A DNA stretch of 64,000 nucleotides from an uncultured Amylibacter sp. (GCA_905181935.1 CAJIZV010000003.1:198001-262000); one strand, 5' to 3'. Shown: positions 22,501 to 32,137, numbered from the stretch's first letter. The notes: a model not told the origin generated them from the letters alone. A program made the numbers and translations.

Positions 22501-22893
22501 ATGAACGATCCTATCGGTGATATGCTCACTCGTATTCGCAACGCACACATGCGTGGCAAATCTACAGTGAAAACACCTGCTTCTAAACTACGTGGTTGGG
22601 TACTCGACGTTCTAGCGAACGAGGGTTATATCCGTGGTTATGAAGGTGCAACTTCAGACGCTGGTCATCCAGAGCTAGATATTTCTTTGAAATATTTTGA
22701 TGGTGAGCCAGTAATAAAAGAACTTAAACGTGTGTCAAAACCAGGTCGTCGTGTTTACATGGCTTGCTCTGACATTCCAGCAGTTCGTCAAGGTCTGGGA
22801 ATTTCAATCGTATCTACACCGCAAGGTGTGATGTCAGATGCTCAAGCGCGCGCAGCCAACGTTGGCGGCGAAGTCTTGTGCACAGTATTCTAG
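22501..22893 (+). CDS. rpsH: 30S ribosomal protein S8
   Basis: S8 (130 aa, full length) binds the central domain of 16S rRNA and in E. coli represses the spc operon. The start [19 protein letters not shown] and the VKKP-equivalent [11 protein letters not shown] block are present; the end [13 protein letters not shown] is typical. It is 12 bases after rpsN and nine bases before rplF. Confidence 0.98.
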   Translation: MNDPIGDMLTRIRNAHMRGKSTVKTPASKLRGWVLDVLANEGYIRGYEGATSDAGHPELDISLKYFDGEPVIKELKRVSKPGRRVYMACSDIPAVRQGLGISIVSTPQGVMSDAQARAANVGGEVLCTVF

Positions 22894-22902
22894 GGAGCGG
22901 AT

Positions 22903-23436
22903 ATGTCTCGTATTGGTAAAAAGCCAGTCAGCCTTCCCAGTGGCGTAACAGCCACTGTCTCTGGTCAGACTGTAGAAATCAAAGGCCCAAAAGGTGTTCG
23001 CACCTTTAAAGCTACTGATGACGTAACTCTCGCAGTTGAAGATAGCGCCGTGTCAGTGACACCGCGTGGTTCATCTAAGCGTGCGCGTCAACAATGGGGT
23101 ATGTCTCGAACACAAATCGCTAATTGCGTAACTGGTGTAACAGATGGCTTCAAAAAAGAGCTGGAAATCAACGGTGTTGGTTACCGTGCCACAATGCAGG
23201 GCGTAGTCCTGAAGTTGGCACTAGGCTATTCGCATGACGTGTTGTTTGATGTGCCTGCTGGTATTATCGTAACAGCGCCGAAGCCAACTGAAATTATCGT
23301 AGAAGGAATTGATCAACAACAAGTTGGTGAAGTTGCTGCGAAAATTCGTGAGTGGCGTAAGCCTGAGCCTTACAAAGGCAAGGGCATCAAATATAAAGAC
23401 GAGTATATCTTCCGTAAAGAAGGTAAGTCTAAGTAG
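22903..23436 (+). CDS. rplF: 50S ribosomal protein L6
   Basis: L6 (177 aa, full length) lies near the factor-binding centre. The start [17 protein letters not shown] and the second-domain block [15 protein letters not shown] are conserved. It sits in the spc order rpsH-rplF-rplR with short spacers and is preceded by GGGAG. Confidence 0.98.
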   Translation: MSRIGKKPVSLPSGVTATVSGQTVEIKGPKGVRTFKATDDVTLAVEDSAVSVTPRGSSKRARQQWGMSRTQIANCVTGVTDGFKKELEINGVGYRATMQGVVLKLALGYSHDVLFDVPAGIIVTAPKPTEIIVEGIDQQQVGEVAAKIREWRKPEPYKGKGIKYKDEYIFRKEGKSK

Positions 23437-23447
23437 GAGCGTGTAAA

Positions 23448-23807
23448 ATGGCACAAACTAGAAGAACATTGTTCCTCAAGCGTCGTATGCGCAACCGGAA
23501 CAAAATTAAGAAAATGGCTAATGGTCGTACGCGTCTATGCGTTCACCGTTCGTCAAAAAATATCAGCGTCCAATTGATTGATGATGTAAATGGTGTAACA
23601 ATAGCCTCCGCTTCTTCACTTGAAAAAGTATTGGGTGTTATTGGTAAAAATAATGTTGAAGCATCAGCCAAAGTTGGGACTGCAATAGCAGAACGTGCAA
23701 AAAAAGCTGGTGTTGAAATCTGCTATTTTGATCGTGGGGGTTTTATATTCCACGGCAAAGTTAAAGCATTGGCTGATGCAGCTCGCGAAGGTGGTCTGCA
23801 ATTCTAA
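23448..23807 (+). CDS. rplR: 50S ribosomal protein L18
   Basis: L18 (119 aa, full length) binds 5S rRNA together with L5 and L25. [20 protein letters not shown] and the ending [26 protein letters not shown]-type block (here split around residue 100) are typical. A hairpin follows at 23814-23833, before rpsE. Confidence 0.98.
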   Translation: MAQTRRTLFLKRRMRNRNKIKKMANGRTRLCVHRSSKNISVQLIDDVNGVTIASASSLEKVLGVIGKNNVEASAKVGTAIAERAKKAGVEICYFDRGGFIFHGKVKALADAAREGGLQF

Positions 23808-23813
23808 AACTGT

Positions 23814-23833
23814 AGGTGGGCTTTGGCCCACCT
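23814..23833 (+). other. Perfect 8-bp hairpin between rplR and rpsE
   Basis: AGGTGGGC (23814-23821) pairs exactly with GCCCACCT (23826-23833) around a TTTG loop, seven bases after the rplR stop. No T-tract follows, so read-through into rpsE is expected. It may be an mRNA processing or stability element. Confidence 0.45.
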
Positions 23834-23902
23834 CGATAATCCGGGGGCACTGCTCACTTGGATTGGTATTATTAGGGCTTTGCCCATATTCAGGAGGCCA
23901 GT

Positions 23903-24439
23903 ATGGCTAGAGAAGATAATCGTCGTGGTCGTGACCGCGATGAAACACCAGAATTTCAAGACCGTTTAGTCGCCATTAACCGTGTTTCAAAGACAGTAAA
24001 AGGCGGTAAGCGCTTTGGTTTTGCAGCACTTGTTGTAGTGGGTGACCAAAAAGGTCGCGTTGGATATGGTAAAGGTAAAGCTAAAGAAGTACCTGAAGCA
24101 ATCCGCAAAGCAACTGAACAGGCAAAGCGTCAAATAATTCGAGTTCCATTACGAGAGGGTCGCACCTTGCACCATGATGTAAATGGTCGTCACGGTGCAG
24201 GTAAAGTTGTCATGCGTACAGCGCCACAAGGTACAGGTATCATTGCCGGTGGTCCAATGCGTGCTGTTTTTGAAATGTTAGGCGTTCAAGACGTTGTTTC
24301 GAAATCAATTGGTTCTCAGAACCCATATAACATGATCCGTGCGACAATGGATGGTCTTTCAAAAGAAGCTTCACCACGTTCTGTTGCACAGCGTCGTGGC
24401 AAGAAGGTTTCTGACATCCTTCCAAAAGAAGAGGCTTAA
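23903..24439 (+). CDS. rpsE: 30S ribosomal protein S5
   Basis: S5 (178 aa) forms part of the mRNA entry site and affects decoding accuracy. The N-terminal basic stretch [14 protein letters not shown] and the [20 protein letters not shown] segment (spectinomycin-related loop, wild type) are present, as is [13 protein letters not shown] near residue 110. AGGAGG precedes the ATG. rpmD follows after three bases. Confidence 0.98.
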   Translation: MAREDNRRGRDRDETPEFQDRLVAINRVSKTVKGGKRFGFAALVVVGDQKGRVGYGKGKAKEVPEAIRKATEQAKRQIIRVPLREGRTLHHDVNGRHGAGKVVMRTAPQGTGIIAGGPMRAVFEMLGVQDVVSKSIGSQNPYNMIRATMDGLSKEASPRSVAQRRGKKVSDILPKEEA

Positions 24440-24442
24440 ATT

Positions 24443-24631
24443 ATGGCTAAAACAATCGTTGTAAAACAAATTGGTTCGCCGATTCGCCGCCCAAATGACC
24501 AGCGTCAAACATTAATAGGTCTTGGGCTAAACAAGATGCACAAAACTCGTGAGCTTGAAGATACTCCTTCAGTACGTGGTATGGTTCGTAAGGTTGCGCA
24601 CATGGTAGAAATTATAGAAGAAAAAGGTTAA
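24443..24631 (+). CDS. rpmD: 50S ribosomal protein L30
   Basis: L30 (62 aa, full length) is a small 50S protein. [20 protein letters not shown] and the [19 protein letters not shown] block are characteristic. It lies three bases after rpsE. It is followed by a terminator and a non-ribosomal gene in place of the usual rplO. Confidence 0.97.
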   Translation: MAKTIVVKQIGSPIRRPNDQRQTLIGLGLNKMHKTRELEDTPSVRGMVRKVAHMVEIIEEKG

Positions 24632-24659
24632 CTTTCCCATTTTCTTATAAAGATTTAAC

Positions 24660-24689
24660 GTCTCGTATTCATTTGCGGGACTTTTTTTT
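24660..24689 (+). terminator. Intrinsic terminator after rpmD
   Basis: GTCTCG (24660-24665) pairs with CGGGAC (24676-24681), including one G-T pair, and is followed directly by eight T bases. It ends the rpmC/rplN-rpmD group and breaks the spc operon before rplO. Confidence 0.8.
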
Positions 24690-24774
24690 ATTAATGCTCT
24701 ATTTTGCAATATCATGCGTTGAGGCTATTAGCAAAAATTGTTATTGGGTATAATAGTAAATTATGAGCTACAAC

Positions 24775-25068
24775 ATGATCCGCCATATCGTTTTTTTTAA
24801 TGCTATAAACCCAAAAGATGAGATAACCATTTTTAATGGGCTCTTATTGTTATCAAAAATCCCACACGCGTCTACATTTGAGGTTGGGCGTAATTTAAAG
24901 ACGGATCGAATTAGTAAAGAGGGCCCTGATTTTGTAGTTTATGCAGAATTTGTTAACCAAACTGCTCTGGATGCTTACAAATCACATCCACTTTATGCAG
25001 AATCAATCTCTATCGTGCGTCCGTTACGTGATATGCGCATTGCAGCAGATTTTCTAAGTGAAAGTTAA
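24775..25068 (+). CDS. Dabb (stress-responsive A/B barrel) domain protein
   Basis: This 97-aa protein matches the Dabb family (dimeric ferredoxin-like A/B barrel), with MIRHIVFF at the start, IPHASTFEVGRNLKTD in the middle and FVVYAEFVNQTALDAYKSHP towards the end. Family members are small dimeric proteins, some of them enzymes acting on polyketide-like substrates, but most bacterial ones have no known role. The start at 24775 fits relatives; an ATG at 24763 would add four residues. It is a lone gene between rpmD with its terminator and the rplO leader, with no obvious link to translation. Confidence 0.7.
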   Translation: MIRHIVFFNAINPKDEITIFNGLLLLSKIPHASTFEVGRNLKTDRISKEGPDFVVYAEFVNQTALDAYKSHPLYAESISIVRPLRDMRIAADFLSES

Positions 25069-25160
25069 GAACTCTGCATTTTATCAAATTTCTCTAGTGA
25101 AATAAAATTTATGTGTGTTGTCTTATATTTTTAGTAGTATATTTTATTATTTTTTTTGGA

Positions 25161-25184
25161 ACAAGACACACAACAGCGTCTTGT
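25161..25184 (+). other. Inverted repeat in the rplO leader
   Basis: ACAAGAC (25161-25167) pairs with GTCTTGT (25178-25184) around a ten-base loop, downstream of a very AT-rich stretch (25125-25157) that may hold the rplO-secY-adk promoter (TTGTCT near 25117 is a weak -35 candidate). The 231-base gap 25069-25299 holds no recognisable gene. Confidence 0.3.
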
Positions 25185-25299
25185 AATGCGCTAATCTTGG
25201 AGCTATACGCTCAGAGTGATTACTAAGATCACAGAATCAAACGCCGTGTTTGCCCTTTATCGCTAATCGGGGGTAGTTCCGGCCAAAGGAGATAGCGAT

Positions 25300-25776
25300 A
25301 TGAAACTGAATCAACTTTCAGATAACCCAGGCGCAACTAAACGTCGGAAGCGCATTGGCCGTGGACCAGGTTCAGGTACCGGTAAAATGGGTGGCCGTGG
25401 CATCAAGGGGCAAAAATCCCGTTCAGGTGTTTCAATAAACGGCTATGAAGGCGGTCAAATGCCTTTGTACATGCGTTTACCCAAACGTGGGTTTAACAAC
25501 ATCAATGCTAAAACACACGCAGTAGTGAATCTTGGTTTGATCCAAAAATTTATTGATGCGAAAAAAATAGACGCAAAAAAACCAATCACTGAGCAGTCTT
25601 TGGTTGAAAGTGGCTTAGTTCGTCGCATTAAAGATGGTGTACGTATACTGGCAAAGGGTGAACTTACGTCTAAGCTTGATATTACAGTAACAGGCGCATC
25701 TTTATCGGCAGTTGAGGCTGTTGAAAAGCTTGGTGGCACATTTAATGTAACAAAGGCGCCAAAATTAGCTGAATAA
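25300..25776 (+). CDS. rplO: 50S ribosomal protein L15
   Basis: L15 (158 aa, full length) is a late 50S assembly protein. [20 protein letters not shown] and the glycine-rich [20 protein letters not shown] segment are diagnostic. AAAGGAG lies before the ATG. It begins a new group, rplO-secY-adk, about 670 bases after rpmD. Confidence 0.98.
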   Translation: MKLNQLSDNPGATKRRKRIGRGPGSGTGKMGGRGIKGQKSRSGVSINGYEGGQMPLYMRLPKRGFNNINAKTHAVVNLGLIQKFIDAKKIDAKKPITEQSLVESGLVRRIKDGVRILAKGELTSKLDITVTGASLSAVEAVEKLGGTFNVTKAPKLAE

Positions 25777-25823
25777 GGGTTGTGAGTCGAGTTAACTCGG
25801 CCTAAAAATACTACAGTTTTTAG

Positions 25824-25853
25824 CGCCGCGGTCTGGAAATAGATTTCGCGGCG
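25824..25853 (+). other. Hairpin between rplO and secY
   Basis: CGCCGCG (25824-25830) pairs exactly with CGCGGCG (25847-25853) and is followed by TTCTCATT, a weak T-rich tail. A small palindrome CGAGTTAACTCG lies just upstream. The hairpin may reduce read-through from rplO into secY; it is not a strong terminator. Confidence 0.4.
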
Positions 25854-25877
25854 TTCTCATTGAAAAGGGTTTTGATC

Positions 25878-27242
25878 ATGGCATCAGCAGCTGAACAAAT
25901 GGCAGCAAATATTTCTTGGGGCGCTTTTGGTAAAGCCAAGGAGCTTCAAAGTCGTATACTTTTTGCTTTGGGTATGCTGATTGTATATCGCCTAGGCACA
26001 TTTATTCCCGTACCGGGTATTGATGCAGTGGCATTGAAAACATTTGTTGAATCTGCCCAGCAAGGTATTGGTGGTATATTAAATATGTTTACCGGTGGGG
26101 CTGTAAGCCGTATGGCCATATTTGCACTGGGTATCATGCCATACATTTCAGCTTCCATCATCGTTCAGTTATTAACTGCAATGGTGCCTGCTTTGGAACA
26201 GCTTAAAAAAGAAGGTGACCAAGGGCGTAAAAAAATTAATCAGTATACACGTTATGGTACTGTGGCATTAGCTATTTTTCAAGCATATGGCCTATCGGCC
26301 GGTCTGCAAGCCGGTGATCTAGCCACAAATCCTGGTTTTCTAACATTCCAATTGCCGTGTATAATTACTTTAGTTGGCGGTACCATGTTCCTTATGTGGA
26401 TAGGTGAGCAGATCACAGCACGTGGCATTGGTAATGGTATATCATTAATTATTTTTACGGGTATTGTTGCAGAATTACCTGCTGCTCTAGCACAGTTTTT
26501 TGTTCAAGGTCGCCAAGGAACAATTTCACCTGCTGTAATTTTGGCTGTTATGTTAATGGTTGTTGGTGTGATAGCATTTGTTGTCTTCATGGAGCGGGCA
26601 TTAAGAAAAGTACATATCCAATATCCTAAACGTCAAGTTGGTATGAAGGTTTATGGTGGTGAAAGTAGCCACCTACCGATAAAATTAAATCCAGCTGGTG
26701 TTATCCCTCCTATTTTTGCTTCTGCCCTATTACTGTTACCAACAACTGTTGCAACGTTTTCTAGCACGCAAACATCTGGATTTATGAACACTTTGTTAGC
26801 TTGGTTTGGGCCTGGCCAACCGCTCTACCTTATCTTTTTTGTACTAATGATTGTTTTCTTCAGCTATTTTTATACAGCTAACGTATCATTCAAAACGGAT
26901 GAAGTCGCTGATAATTTAAAAAAGCAAAATGGATTTGTACCTGGCATACGCCCTGGTAAAAATACAGAAGCTTATTTGGATTATGTTGTCGCTCGTATTC
27001 TTGTTTTGGGCTCAGCCTATTTGGTTGCAGTTTGTTTATTACCTGAAATTTTACGTTCACAATTTGCAATTCCGTTTTACTTCGGTGGAACAAGCTTATT
27101 AATCGTCGTATCTGTGACAATGGATACTATTCAACAAGTTCAATCACATCTGTTAGCGCATCAGTATGAAGGTTTGATTGAACGCTCTAAATTGACTGGC
27201 AAAAACCGCGCTAAGGCGCGTAAGCGAAAGACGCGTCGCTAA
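25878..27242 (+). CDS. secY: Protein translocase subunit SecY
   Basis: SecY (454 aa) is the channel-forming subunit of the SecYEG translocon, an inner-membrane protein with ten expected transmembrane helices. [16 protein letters not shown] in TM1, the plug region and the ...[18 protein letters not shown]-like cytoplasmic loop are present. The start is taken at [15 protein letters not shown] (ATG 25878, AAGGG upstream), as in relatives; an ATG at 25860 would add six residues. adk follows after 14 bases. Confidence 0.97.
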   Translation: MASAAEQMAANISWGAFGKAKELQSRILFALGMLIVYRLGTFIPVPGIDAVALKTFVESAQQGIGGILNMFTGGAVSRMAIFALGIMPYISASIIVQLLTAMVPALEQLKKEGDQGRKKINQYTRYGTVALAIFQAYGLSAGLQAGDLATNPGFLTFQLPCIITLVGGTMFLMWIGEQITARGIGNGISLIIFTGIVAELPAALAQFFVQGRQGTISPAVILAVMLMVVGVIAFVVFMERALRKVHIQYPKRQVGMKVYGGESSHLPIKLNPAGVIPPIFASALLLLPTTVATFSSTQTSGFMNTLLAWFGPGQPLYLIFFVLMIVFFSYFYTANVSFKTDEVADNLKKQNGFVPGIRPGKNTEAYLDYVVARILVLGSAYLVAVCLLPEILRSQFAIPFYFGGTSLLIVVSVTMDTIQQVQSHLLAHQYEGLIERSKLTGKNRAKARKRKTRR

Positions 27243-27256
27243 TTAGGAGAGATCAC

Positions 27257-27913
27257 ATGAATATCATTTTAATTGGCCCGCCTGGAGCTGGTAAAGGTAC
27301 TCAGGCTGCAACACTAGTTAAAAAATATAACATGGTGCAATTATCTACTGGGGATATGTTACGTGCTGCTCGTACTTCTGGCACTGATATGGGAAATACG
27401 GTCTCAGGGGTCATGGATCGCGGTGAACTTGTTACAGATGAGATTGTAATTGGTTTAATTGAAGAACAGTTAAAGGCTGGTGATGGTAGTGGTGGTTTCA
27501 TTTTTGATGGGTTCCCACGTACATTGGCCCAAGCTGATGCATTAAACGAATTGTTAAGTAAGGTTGATCAAAAGTTAGATACAGTTATACAAATGACTGT
27601 TGATGATAAGGTTCTGGTTAATCGTATTACTGGGCGTTTTACATGTGGTAGTTGTGGTGAGGGCTATCATGAAGAGTTCAAAAAGCCTGCAACTCATGAT
27701 AAATGTGATAAATGTGGTGCTGTTGGTGCCTTTAAAAAGCGTGCAGATGATAACGAAGACTCATTAAAGACGCGGTTAATGGCATATTATAAAGAAACAT
27801 CACCGCTCATCGGATATTATTATGCTAAAGGTCAGTTGCAACAGGTTAATGGTTTAAATAGCATCCATAGCGTTGGATTAGATATTTCAAAAGTAATGGC
27901 TGGAGTAAGCTAG
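27257..27913 (+). CDS. adk: Adenylate kinase, zinc-lid form
   Basis: Adenylate kinase (218 aa) interconverts ATP + AMP and 2 ADP. The P-loop GPPGAGKGT lies at 7-15, and the AMP-binding DGFPRT near 84-89. The long lid carries four cysteines (Cys130, Cys133, Cys150, Cys153), so it should bind zinc. AGGAGAG precedes the ATG. The secY-adk-rpsM order is typical of alphaproteobacteria. Confidence 0.97.
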   Translation: MNIILIGPPGAGKGTQAATLVKKYNMVQLSTGDMLRAARTSGTDMGNTVSGVMDRGELVTDEIVIGLIEEQLKAGDGSGGFIFDGFPRTLAQADALNELLSKVDQKLDTVIQMTVDDKVLVNRITGRFTCGSCGEGYHEEFKKPATHDKCDKCGAVGAFKKRADDNEDSLKTRLMAYYKETSPLIGYYYAKGQLQQVNGLNSIHSVGLDISKVMAGVS

Positions 27914-28004
27914 GACTTAATATCATGAATAATTATTATTTTTATCATACTACTTAATTGTGTATAATTTAACTTATTTAGCAAATAATTCTGGGCATAT
28001 CTAC

Positions 28005-28033
28005 TTGACGCCTAATCCTTTTTCGCCTAATGG
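28005..28033 (+). promoter_or_regulatory. Possible promoter for the rpsM-rpsK-rpoA-rplQ group
   Basis: TTGACG (28005-28010) is followed after 17 bases by TAATGG (28028-28033). The -35 box is good and the -10 box weak. It lies in the 281-base gap between adk and rpsM, leaving a leader of about 155 bases before rpsM. Confidence 0.4.
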
Positions 28034-28194
28034 ACAGCCTTCTGATCCTAAACTTTTGGGTTGAGTTGAAATTCAGCGATTCGCAAAACTTTCTTCGAAG
28101 ATCAGAGATTATTGGAGACCAGCAAAATACTGCTGAGCTTCGTTGTGAAAATAGGTTCTGGAAAGACGGAACCGCAACTGTAAGGATAAATATA

Positions 28195-28563
28195 TTGGCA
28201 CGTATTGCTGGCGTTAACTTGCCGACCCATAAGCGGGTCCCAATCGCTTTAACATACATCACAGGCATAGGCCCTACTTCTGCAGGTAAGATTTGCGAAG
28301 GTACAAAAATTGATGTTACCCGCCGTATCAACGAGTTGTCTGATGCTGAAGTGTTGTCCATCCGTGAATACATCGACGCTAACTTCGAGGTTGAAGGTGA
28401 CTTACGCCGTGAAGTTTCTATGAACATCAAACGTTTGATGGATTTGGGTTGCTATCGCGGCCTGCGTCATCGCCGCGGTTTGCCTGTTCGTGGTCAACGC
28501 ACTAGTACTAACGCTCGCACTCGCAAAGGCCCTGCAAAGGCCATTGCTGGTAAGAAGAAATAG
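28195..28563 (+). CDS. rpsM: 30S ribosomal protein S13 (TTG start)
   Basis: S13 (122 aa) is a 30S head protein contacting the P-site tRNA and bridge B1. The protein must begin (M)[13 protein letters not shown], and the codon before GCA-CGT is TTG at 28195. AAGGA (28182-28186) lies eight bases upstream, which supports TTG initiation. There is no in-frame ATG closer than 28030, where the upstream translation is not S13-like. The [21 protein letters not shown] block is intact. It is followed by rpsK after 14 bases. Confidence 0.95.
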   Translation: MARIAGVNLPTHKRVPIALTYITGIGPTSAGKICEGTKIDVTRRINELSDAEVLSIREYIDANFEVEGDLRREVSMNIKRLMDLGCYRGLRHRRGLPVRGQRTSTNARTRKGPAKAIAGKKK

Positions 28564-28577
28564 GGGAGTTCTAATCA

Positions 28578-28964
28578 ATGGCACGTGAAATTCGTACAAA
28601 GAAAAAAGAACGCAAAAACATCACAGCTGGTGTTGCGCACATTAACTCTTCTTTTAACAACACAAAAATTCTAATCGCAGACGCACAAGGGAATGCTATT
28701 GCATGGTCTTCTGCTGGTACGATGGGTTTTAAAGGTTCTCGTAAGTCAACACCATATGCTGCTCAGATGGCTGCAGAAGATGCTGGAAAAAAAGCGCAAG
28801 AGCATGGTGTTAAAACTTTAGAAGTTGAAGTTCAAGGACCTGGTTCTGGTCGGGAAAGCGCATTGCGTGCTTTGGCTGCAATCGGTCTGAATGTGACATC
28901 TATCCGTGATGTGACACCTATGGCACACAACGGTTGTCGCCCTCCAAAGCGTCGCCGCGTTTAA
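28578..28964 (+). CDS. rpsK: 30S ribosomal protein S11
   Basis: S11 (128 aa, full length) lines the mRNA path on the 30S platform. [20 protein letters not shown] and the ending [15 protein letters not shown] are diagnostic. GGGGAG precedes the ATG. A strong hairpin (28972-28993) and 97 bases separate it from rpoA. Confidence 0.98.
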   Translation: MAREIRTKKKERKNITAGVAHINSSFNNTKILIADAQGNAIAWSSAGTMGFKGSRKSTPYAAQMAAEDAGKKAQEHGVKTLEVEVQGPGSGRESALRALAAIGLNVTSIRDVTPMAHNGCRPPKRRRV

Positions 28965-28971
28965 TCTTTAC

Positions 28972-28993
28972 AGGCAAGCCCTTGGGCTTGCCT
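28972..28993 (+). other. Perfect 10-bp hairpin between rpsK and rpoA
   Basis: AGGCAAGCCC (28972-28981) pairs exactly with GGGCTTGCCT (28984-28993) around TT. The tail TACTATCATTTTAA is only mildly T-rich. It could be a weak attenuator that sets the ratio of ribosomal proteins to RpoA, or an RNase site. Confidence 0.5.
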
Positions 28994-29061
28994 TACTATC
29001 ATTTTAACCTCGAGCGTTCGCTAGGCCGGATTCATCCCAGCGAACAAGAATGGAGGCCCAC

Positions 29062-30078
29062 ATGATCCATAAAAATTGGCAAGAGCTAATAAAGCCGACC
29101 CAACTAGACATTAAACCGGGCGCTGACCCATTGCGTATGGCAACTATTGTTGCTGAACCTTTGGAACGTGGCTTTGGTTTGACATTAGGCAATGCTTTGC
29201 GTCGCGTTTTGTTATCGTCTTTACAGGGTGCAGCAATTACGTCTGTTCAAATTGATAATGTTCTACATGAATTCTCTTCTGTTGCAGGTGTGCGTGAAGA
29301 CGTAACTGATATGGTTTTGAATCTAAAAGGCGTTGCGATTTCAATGGAAGTTGAAGGCCCAAAGCGGGTATCAATTTCAGCAAAAGGCCCTTCAGTGGTT
29401 ACTGCTGGTGACATTGCTGAAACTGCTGGTATTGAAGTCTTAAATAAAGATCACATCATCTGTCATTTAGACGATGGTGCATCTTTGTTTATGGAGCTGA
29501 CTGTAGATACAGGAAAAGGTTACGTTGCAGCTGACCAAAACCGGCCAGAAGACGCACCAATTGGATTGATACCAATTGACGCCTTATATTCGCCTGTTTT
29601 GAAAGTATCCTACAACGTTCAGCCAACACGTGAAGGTCAGGTTCTAGACTATGACCAATTGACAATGAAGATTGAAACAGATGGTTCTGTTTCTGCAGAA
29701 GATGCAATAGCTTTTGCTGCACGTATCTTACAAGATCAATTAGCAACTTTTGTTAACTTTAACGAACCAGAAGCTGCGCAACGTCAAGATGAAGAAGATG
29801 ATTTAGAATTCAATCCACTTCTATTGAAGAAAGTGGACGAATTAGAATTATCAGTGCGATCTGCTAATTGCCTGAAAAACGACAATATTGTTTATATTGG
29901 TGATTTGATTCAGAAGACAGAAGCAGAAATGTTGCGAACGCCAAACTTTGGCCGTAAATCTTTGAATGAAATCAAAGAAGTTCTTACTGTTATGGGACTG
30001 CACCTTGGCATGGACATTGTAGACTGGCCGCCAGAGAATATCGAAGAACTCGCAAAGAAGTTTGAAGATCAATTCTAA
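29062..30078 (+). CDS. rpoA: DNA-directed RNA polymerase subunit alpha
   Basis: Alpha subunit, 338 aa. The N-terminal dimerisation domain ([20 protein letters not shown] near residues 34-53) and the C-terminal domain that binds UP elements and activators ([15 protein letters not shown], then [14 protein letters not shown]) are both intact. ATG 29062 is chosen over ATG 29050 because GGAGG (29053-29057) would overlap an earlier start and relatives begin MIHKNW. rplQ follows after about 170 bases. Confidence 0.97.
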   Translation: MIHKNWQELIKPTQLDIKPGADPLRMATIVAEPLERGFGLTLGNALRRVLLSSLQGAAITSVQIDNVLHEFSSVAGVREDVTDMVLNLKGVAISMEVEGPKRVSISAKGPSVVTAGDIAETAGIEVLNKDHIICHLDDGASLFMELTVDTGKGYVAADQNRPEDAPIGLIPIDALYSPVLKVSYNVQPTREGQVLDYDQLTMKIETDGSVSAEDAIAFAARILQDQLATFVNFNEPEAAQRQDEEDDLEFNPLLLKKVDELELSVRSANCLKNDNIVYIGDLIQKTEAEMLRTPNFGRKSLNEIKEVLTVMGLHLGMDIVDWPPENIEELAKKFEDQF

Positions 30079-30084
30079 AAATTC

Positions 30085-30109
30085 AGGTACTCCCCTAAGG
30101 GGAGTACCT
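30085..30109 (+). other. Perfect 11-bp hairpin between rpoA and rplQ
   Basis: AGGTACTCCCC (30085-30095) pairs exactly with GGGGAGTACCT (30099-30109) around TAA, six bases after the rpoA stop. The next bases, ATTAAATG, are not a T-tract. It is probably an mRNA processing or stability element and at most a partial terminator. Confidence 0.45.
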
Positions 30110-30246
30110 ATTAAATGCCCACAATAGTGGGGAACTGGATTAGTTTTCAATTCTGAGAACCTTTCTCGGGCAATTCCGCCCCAAGGAGTGTGAGACCCAA
30201 CGCAGGCTCACCAGACAAAGTAAAATTAAATAAGGGATAATACATT

Positions 30247-30666
30247 ATGCGCCACGCAAAAGGTTACCGCCGCCTAAATCGGACACACGAACACCGCAAA
30301 GCTTTATTCGCAAACATGGCTGGATCATTGATTGAGCATGAACAAATAAAAACAACACTGCCTAAAGCAAAAGAACTCCGCCCAATCATGGAAAAGATGA
30401 TTACTTTGGCGAAACGTGGTGATCTGCACGCACGCCGTCAAGCGGCCTCTAAATTAAAGCAAGAGCAATACGTTGCTAAATTGTTTGAAATACTGGGCCC
30501 ACGATACAAAGATCGTCAAGGTGGATATGTTCGCGTATTAAAGGCTGGATTTCGTTACGGTGACATGGCTCCAATGGCTATTATTGAATTTGTTGACCGT
30601 GACGTAAATGCAAAAGGCGCAGGCGATAAGGCACGCATTGAAGCAGAAGAAGCCTCTGAAGCTTAA
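30247..30666 (+). CDS. rplQ: 50S ribosomal protein L17
   Basis: L17 (139 aa) is a 50S protein at the tunnel exit rim. [24 protein letters not shown] and the [20 protein letters not shown] block are diagnostic; an acidic tail extends beyond the E. coli length. It is the last gene of the alpha group and is followed by a clean terminator. Confidence 0.98.
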   Translation: MRHAKGYRRLNRTHEHRKALFANMAGSLIEHEQIKTTLPKAKELRPIMEKMITLAKRGDLHARRQAASKLKQEQYVAKLFEILGPRYKDRQGGYVRVLKAGFRYGDMAPMAIIEFVDRDVNAKGAGDKARIEAEEASEA

Positions 30667-30688
30667 TTTTACTTTTTTTGACATTATT

Positions 30689-30716
30689 AAAAGCGAGCTT
30701 ATTGGCTCGCTTTTTT
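30689..30716 (+). terminator. Intrinsic terminator after rplQ
   Basis: AAAAGCGAGC (30689-30698) pairs perfectly with GCTCGCTTTT (30705-30714) around TTATTG and runs into more T bases. It ends the ribosomal gene cluster. Confidence 0.9.
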
Positions 30717-30798
30717 ATTTTAAATTGAATACTTATTATAACTAATAAATTATTAATTCTCGATATGAATCTATGGTTAAACTCTATAAGATAAATTT

Positions 30799-32115
30799 AT
30801 GGCAGACCTATTTGATTTAAGCTCTAATGCATTACCACATGAGGCTAAACGTCCTCTTGCAGATAGATGTCGCCCTGTAAAACTAACTGATATAATAGGA
30901 CAACAGAAACTTGTTGGACCAAGTGGTTCTCTGTCAACGATGCTGTTAACTGGAAACTTATCGTCAATTATTTTTTGGGGCCCACCTGGCGTAGGTAAAA
31001 CAACTGTAGCCCGTTTACTTGCAAATGAAACTGATATGTACTTTGTACAAATCAGTGCAATTTATTCAGGTGTAGCAGATTTAAAAAAACAATTTGAAGC
31101 TGCACAAATTCGCCGAAGGAATGGTGTAGGTACGTTATTATTTGTTGATGAAATTCATAGATTTAATAAGTCACAACAAGATGGTTTTTTACCATTTATG
31201 GAAGATGGTACAATCGTGTTAGTTGGCGCAACCACTGAAAATCCTTCTTTTGAGCTAAATCCAGCCTTGATGTCAAGATCCCAAGTGATGGTTTTAGATC
31301 GATTATCTTTAACTGATTTAGAATTGATTGGGCAGCGCGCCGAGAAGGAAATGGGAAAAGGATTACCGCTGAATGGTGAGGCACGCGAAGCATTGCTTGA
31401 AATGGCTGATGGTGATGGACGAAGCCTTTTAAACTTGGCTGAACAAGCTTTTGGATGGGGGGATGGCGTACTAAATGTAGATCAATTGGGTGAACGTTTA
31501 TCTAAGCGTGCAGCTCATTATGATAAGGGGGGGGATGCACATTACAACCTTATTTCTGCGTTACATAAGTCTGTGCGTGGATCTGACCCTGATGCTGCTT
31601 TGTATTGGTTTGCAAGAATGCTTGAGGGCGGTGAAGATCCTAGATACTTGGCAAGACGTTTAACTCGAATGGCTATTGAAGATGTTGGCTTAGCTGATCC
31701 TCAAGCTCAAAATATTTGCTTGCAATCCTGGCAAACTTATGAGCGATTAGGATCACCTGAGGGGGAGTTGGCTCTTGCCCAAGCTTTGTTATATTTAGCT
31801 TTAGCACCAAAATCAAACGCAGCATATGCAGCTTATAAAAATGCACGAGTGTCGGCAAAACGCACTGGATCTAATTCGCCTCCAAAACATATTTTGAATG
31901 CGCCTACTAAGTTTATGAAGGATCAAGGTTATGGGGATGGGTATGCCTATGATCATGATCAAGAAGATGGGTTTTCCGGGCAGAACTATTTTCCTGATAA
32001 TATGTCCCGCGGCGTATATTATTTGCCAGTAGAGCGTGGCGAAGAACGTGAACTAAAAAAACGTTTAGATTTCTTTGCTAAGCTTCGGGGTAAGAAAAAT
32101 AAATCGACAAATTGA
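30799..32115 (+). CDS. rarA: Replication-associated recombination protein RarA (MgsA)
   Basis: RarA (438 aa) is a clamp-loader-like AAA+ ATPase acting at stalled replication forks. The Walker A GPPGVGKTT lies at 61-69 and the Walker B LFVDEIHRFN near 115-124; the sensor block GATTENPSF follows, then the C-terminal tetramerisation domain with RTGSNSPPKHILNAPT. It lies 130 bases after the rplQ terminator and is followed by crcB after 22 bases. Confidence 0.95.
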   Translation: MADLFDLSSNALPHEAKRPLADRCRPVKLTDIIGQQKLVGPSGSLSTMLLTGNLSSIIFWGPPGVGKTTVARLLANETDMYFVQISAIYSGVADLKKQFEAAQIRRRNGVGTLLFVDEIHRFNKSQQDGFLPFMEDGTIVLVGATTENPSFELNPALMSRSQVMVLDRLSLTDLELIGQRAEKEMGKGLPLNGEAREALLEMADGDGRSLLNLAEQAFGWGDGVLNVDQLGERLSKRAAHYDKGGDAHYNLISALHKSVRGSDPDAALYWFARMLEGGEDPRYLARRLTRMAIEDVGLADPQAQNICLQSWQTYERLGSPEGELALAQALLYLALAPKSNAAYAAYKNARVSAKRTGSNSPPKHILNAPTKFMKDQGYGDGYAYDHDQEDGFSGQNYFPDNMSRGVYYLPVERGEERELKKRLDFFAKLRGKKNKSTN

Positions 32116-32137
32116 CTTTAAAGTGGTTTAGGGCGGT

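Noticed and set aside
28030-28194. N-terminal extension of S13 from ATG 28030
   Set aside because: The extra 55 residues are not S13-like and the AAGGA-TTG start explains the gene fully.
32116-32137. Fluoride riboswitch before crcB
   Set aside because: The 22-base spacer after rarA is far too short.
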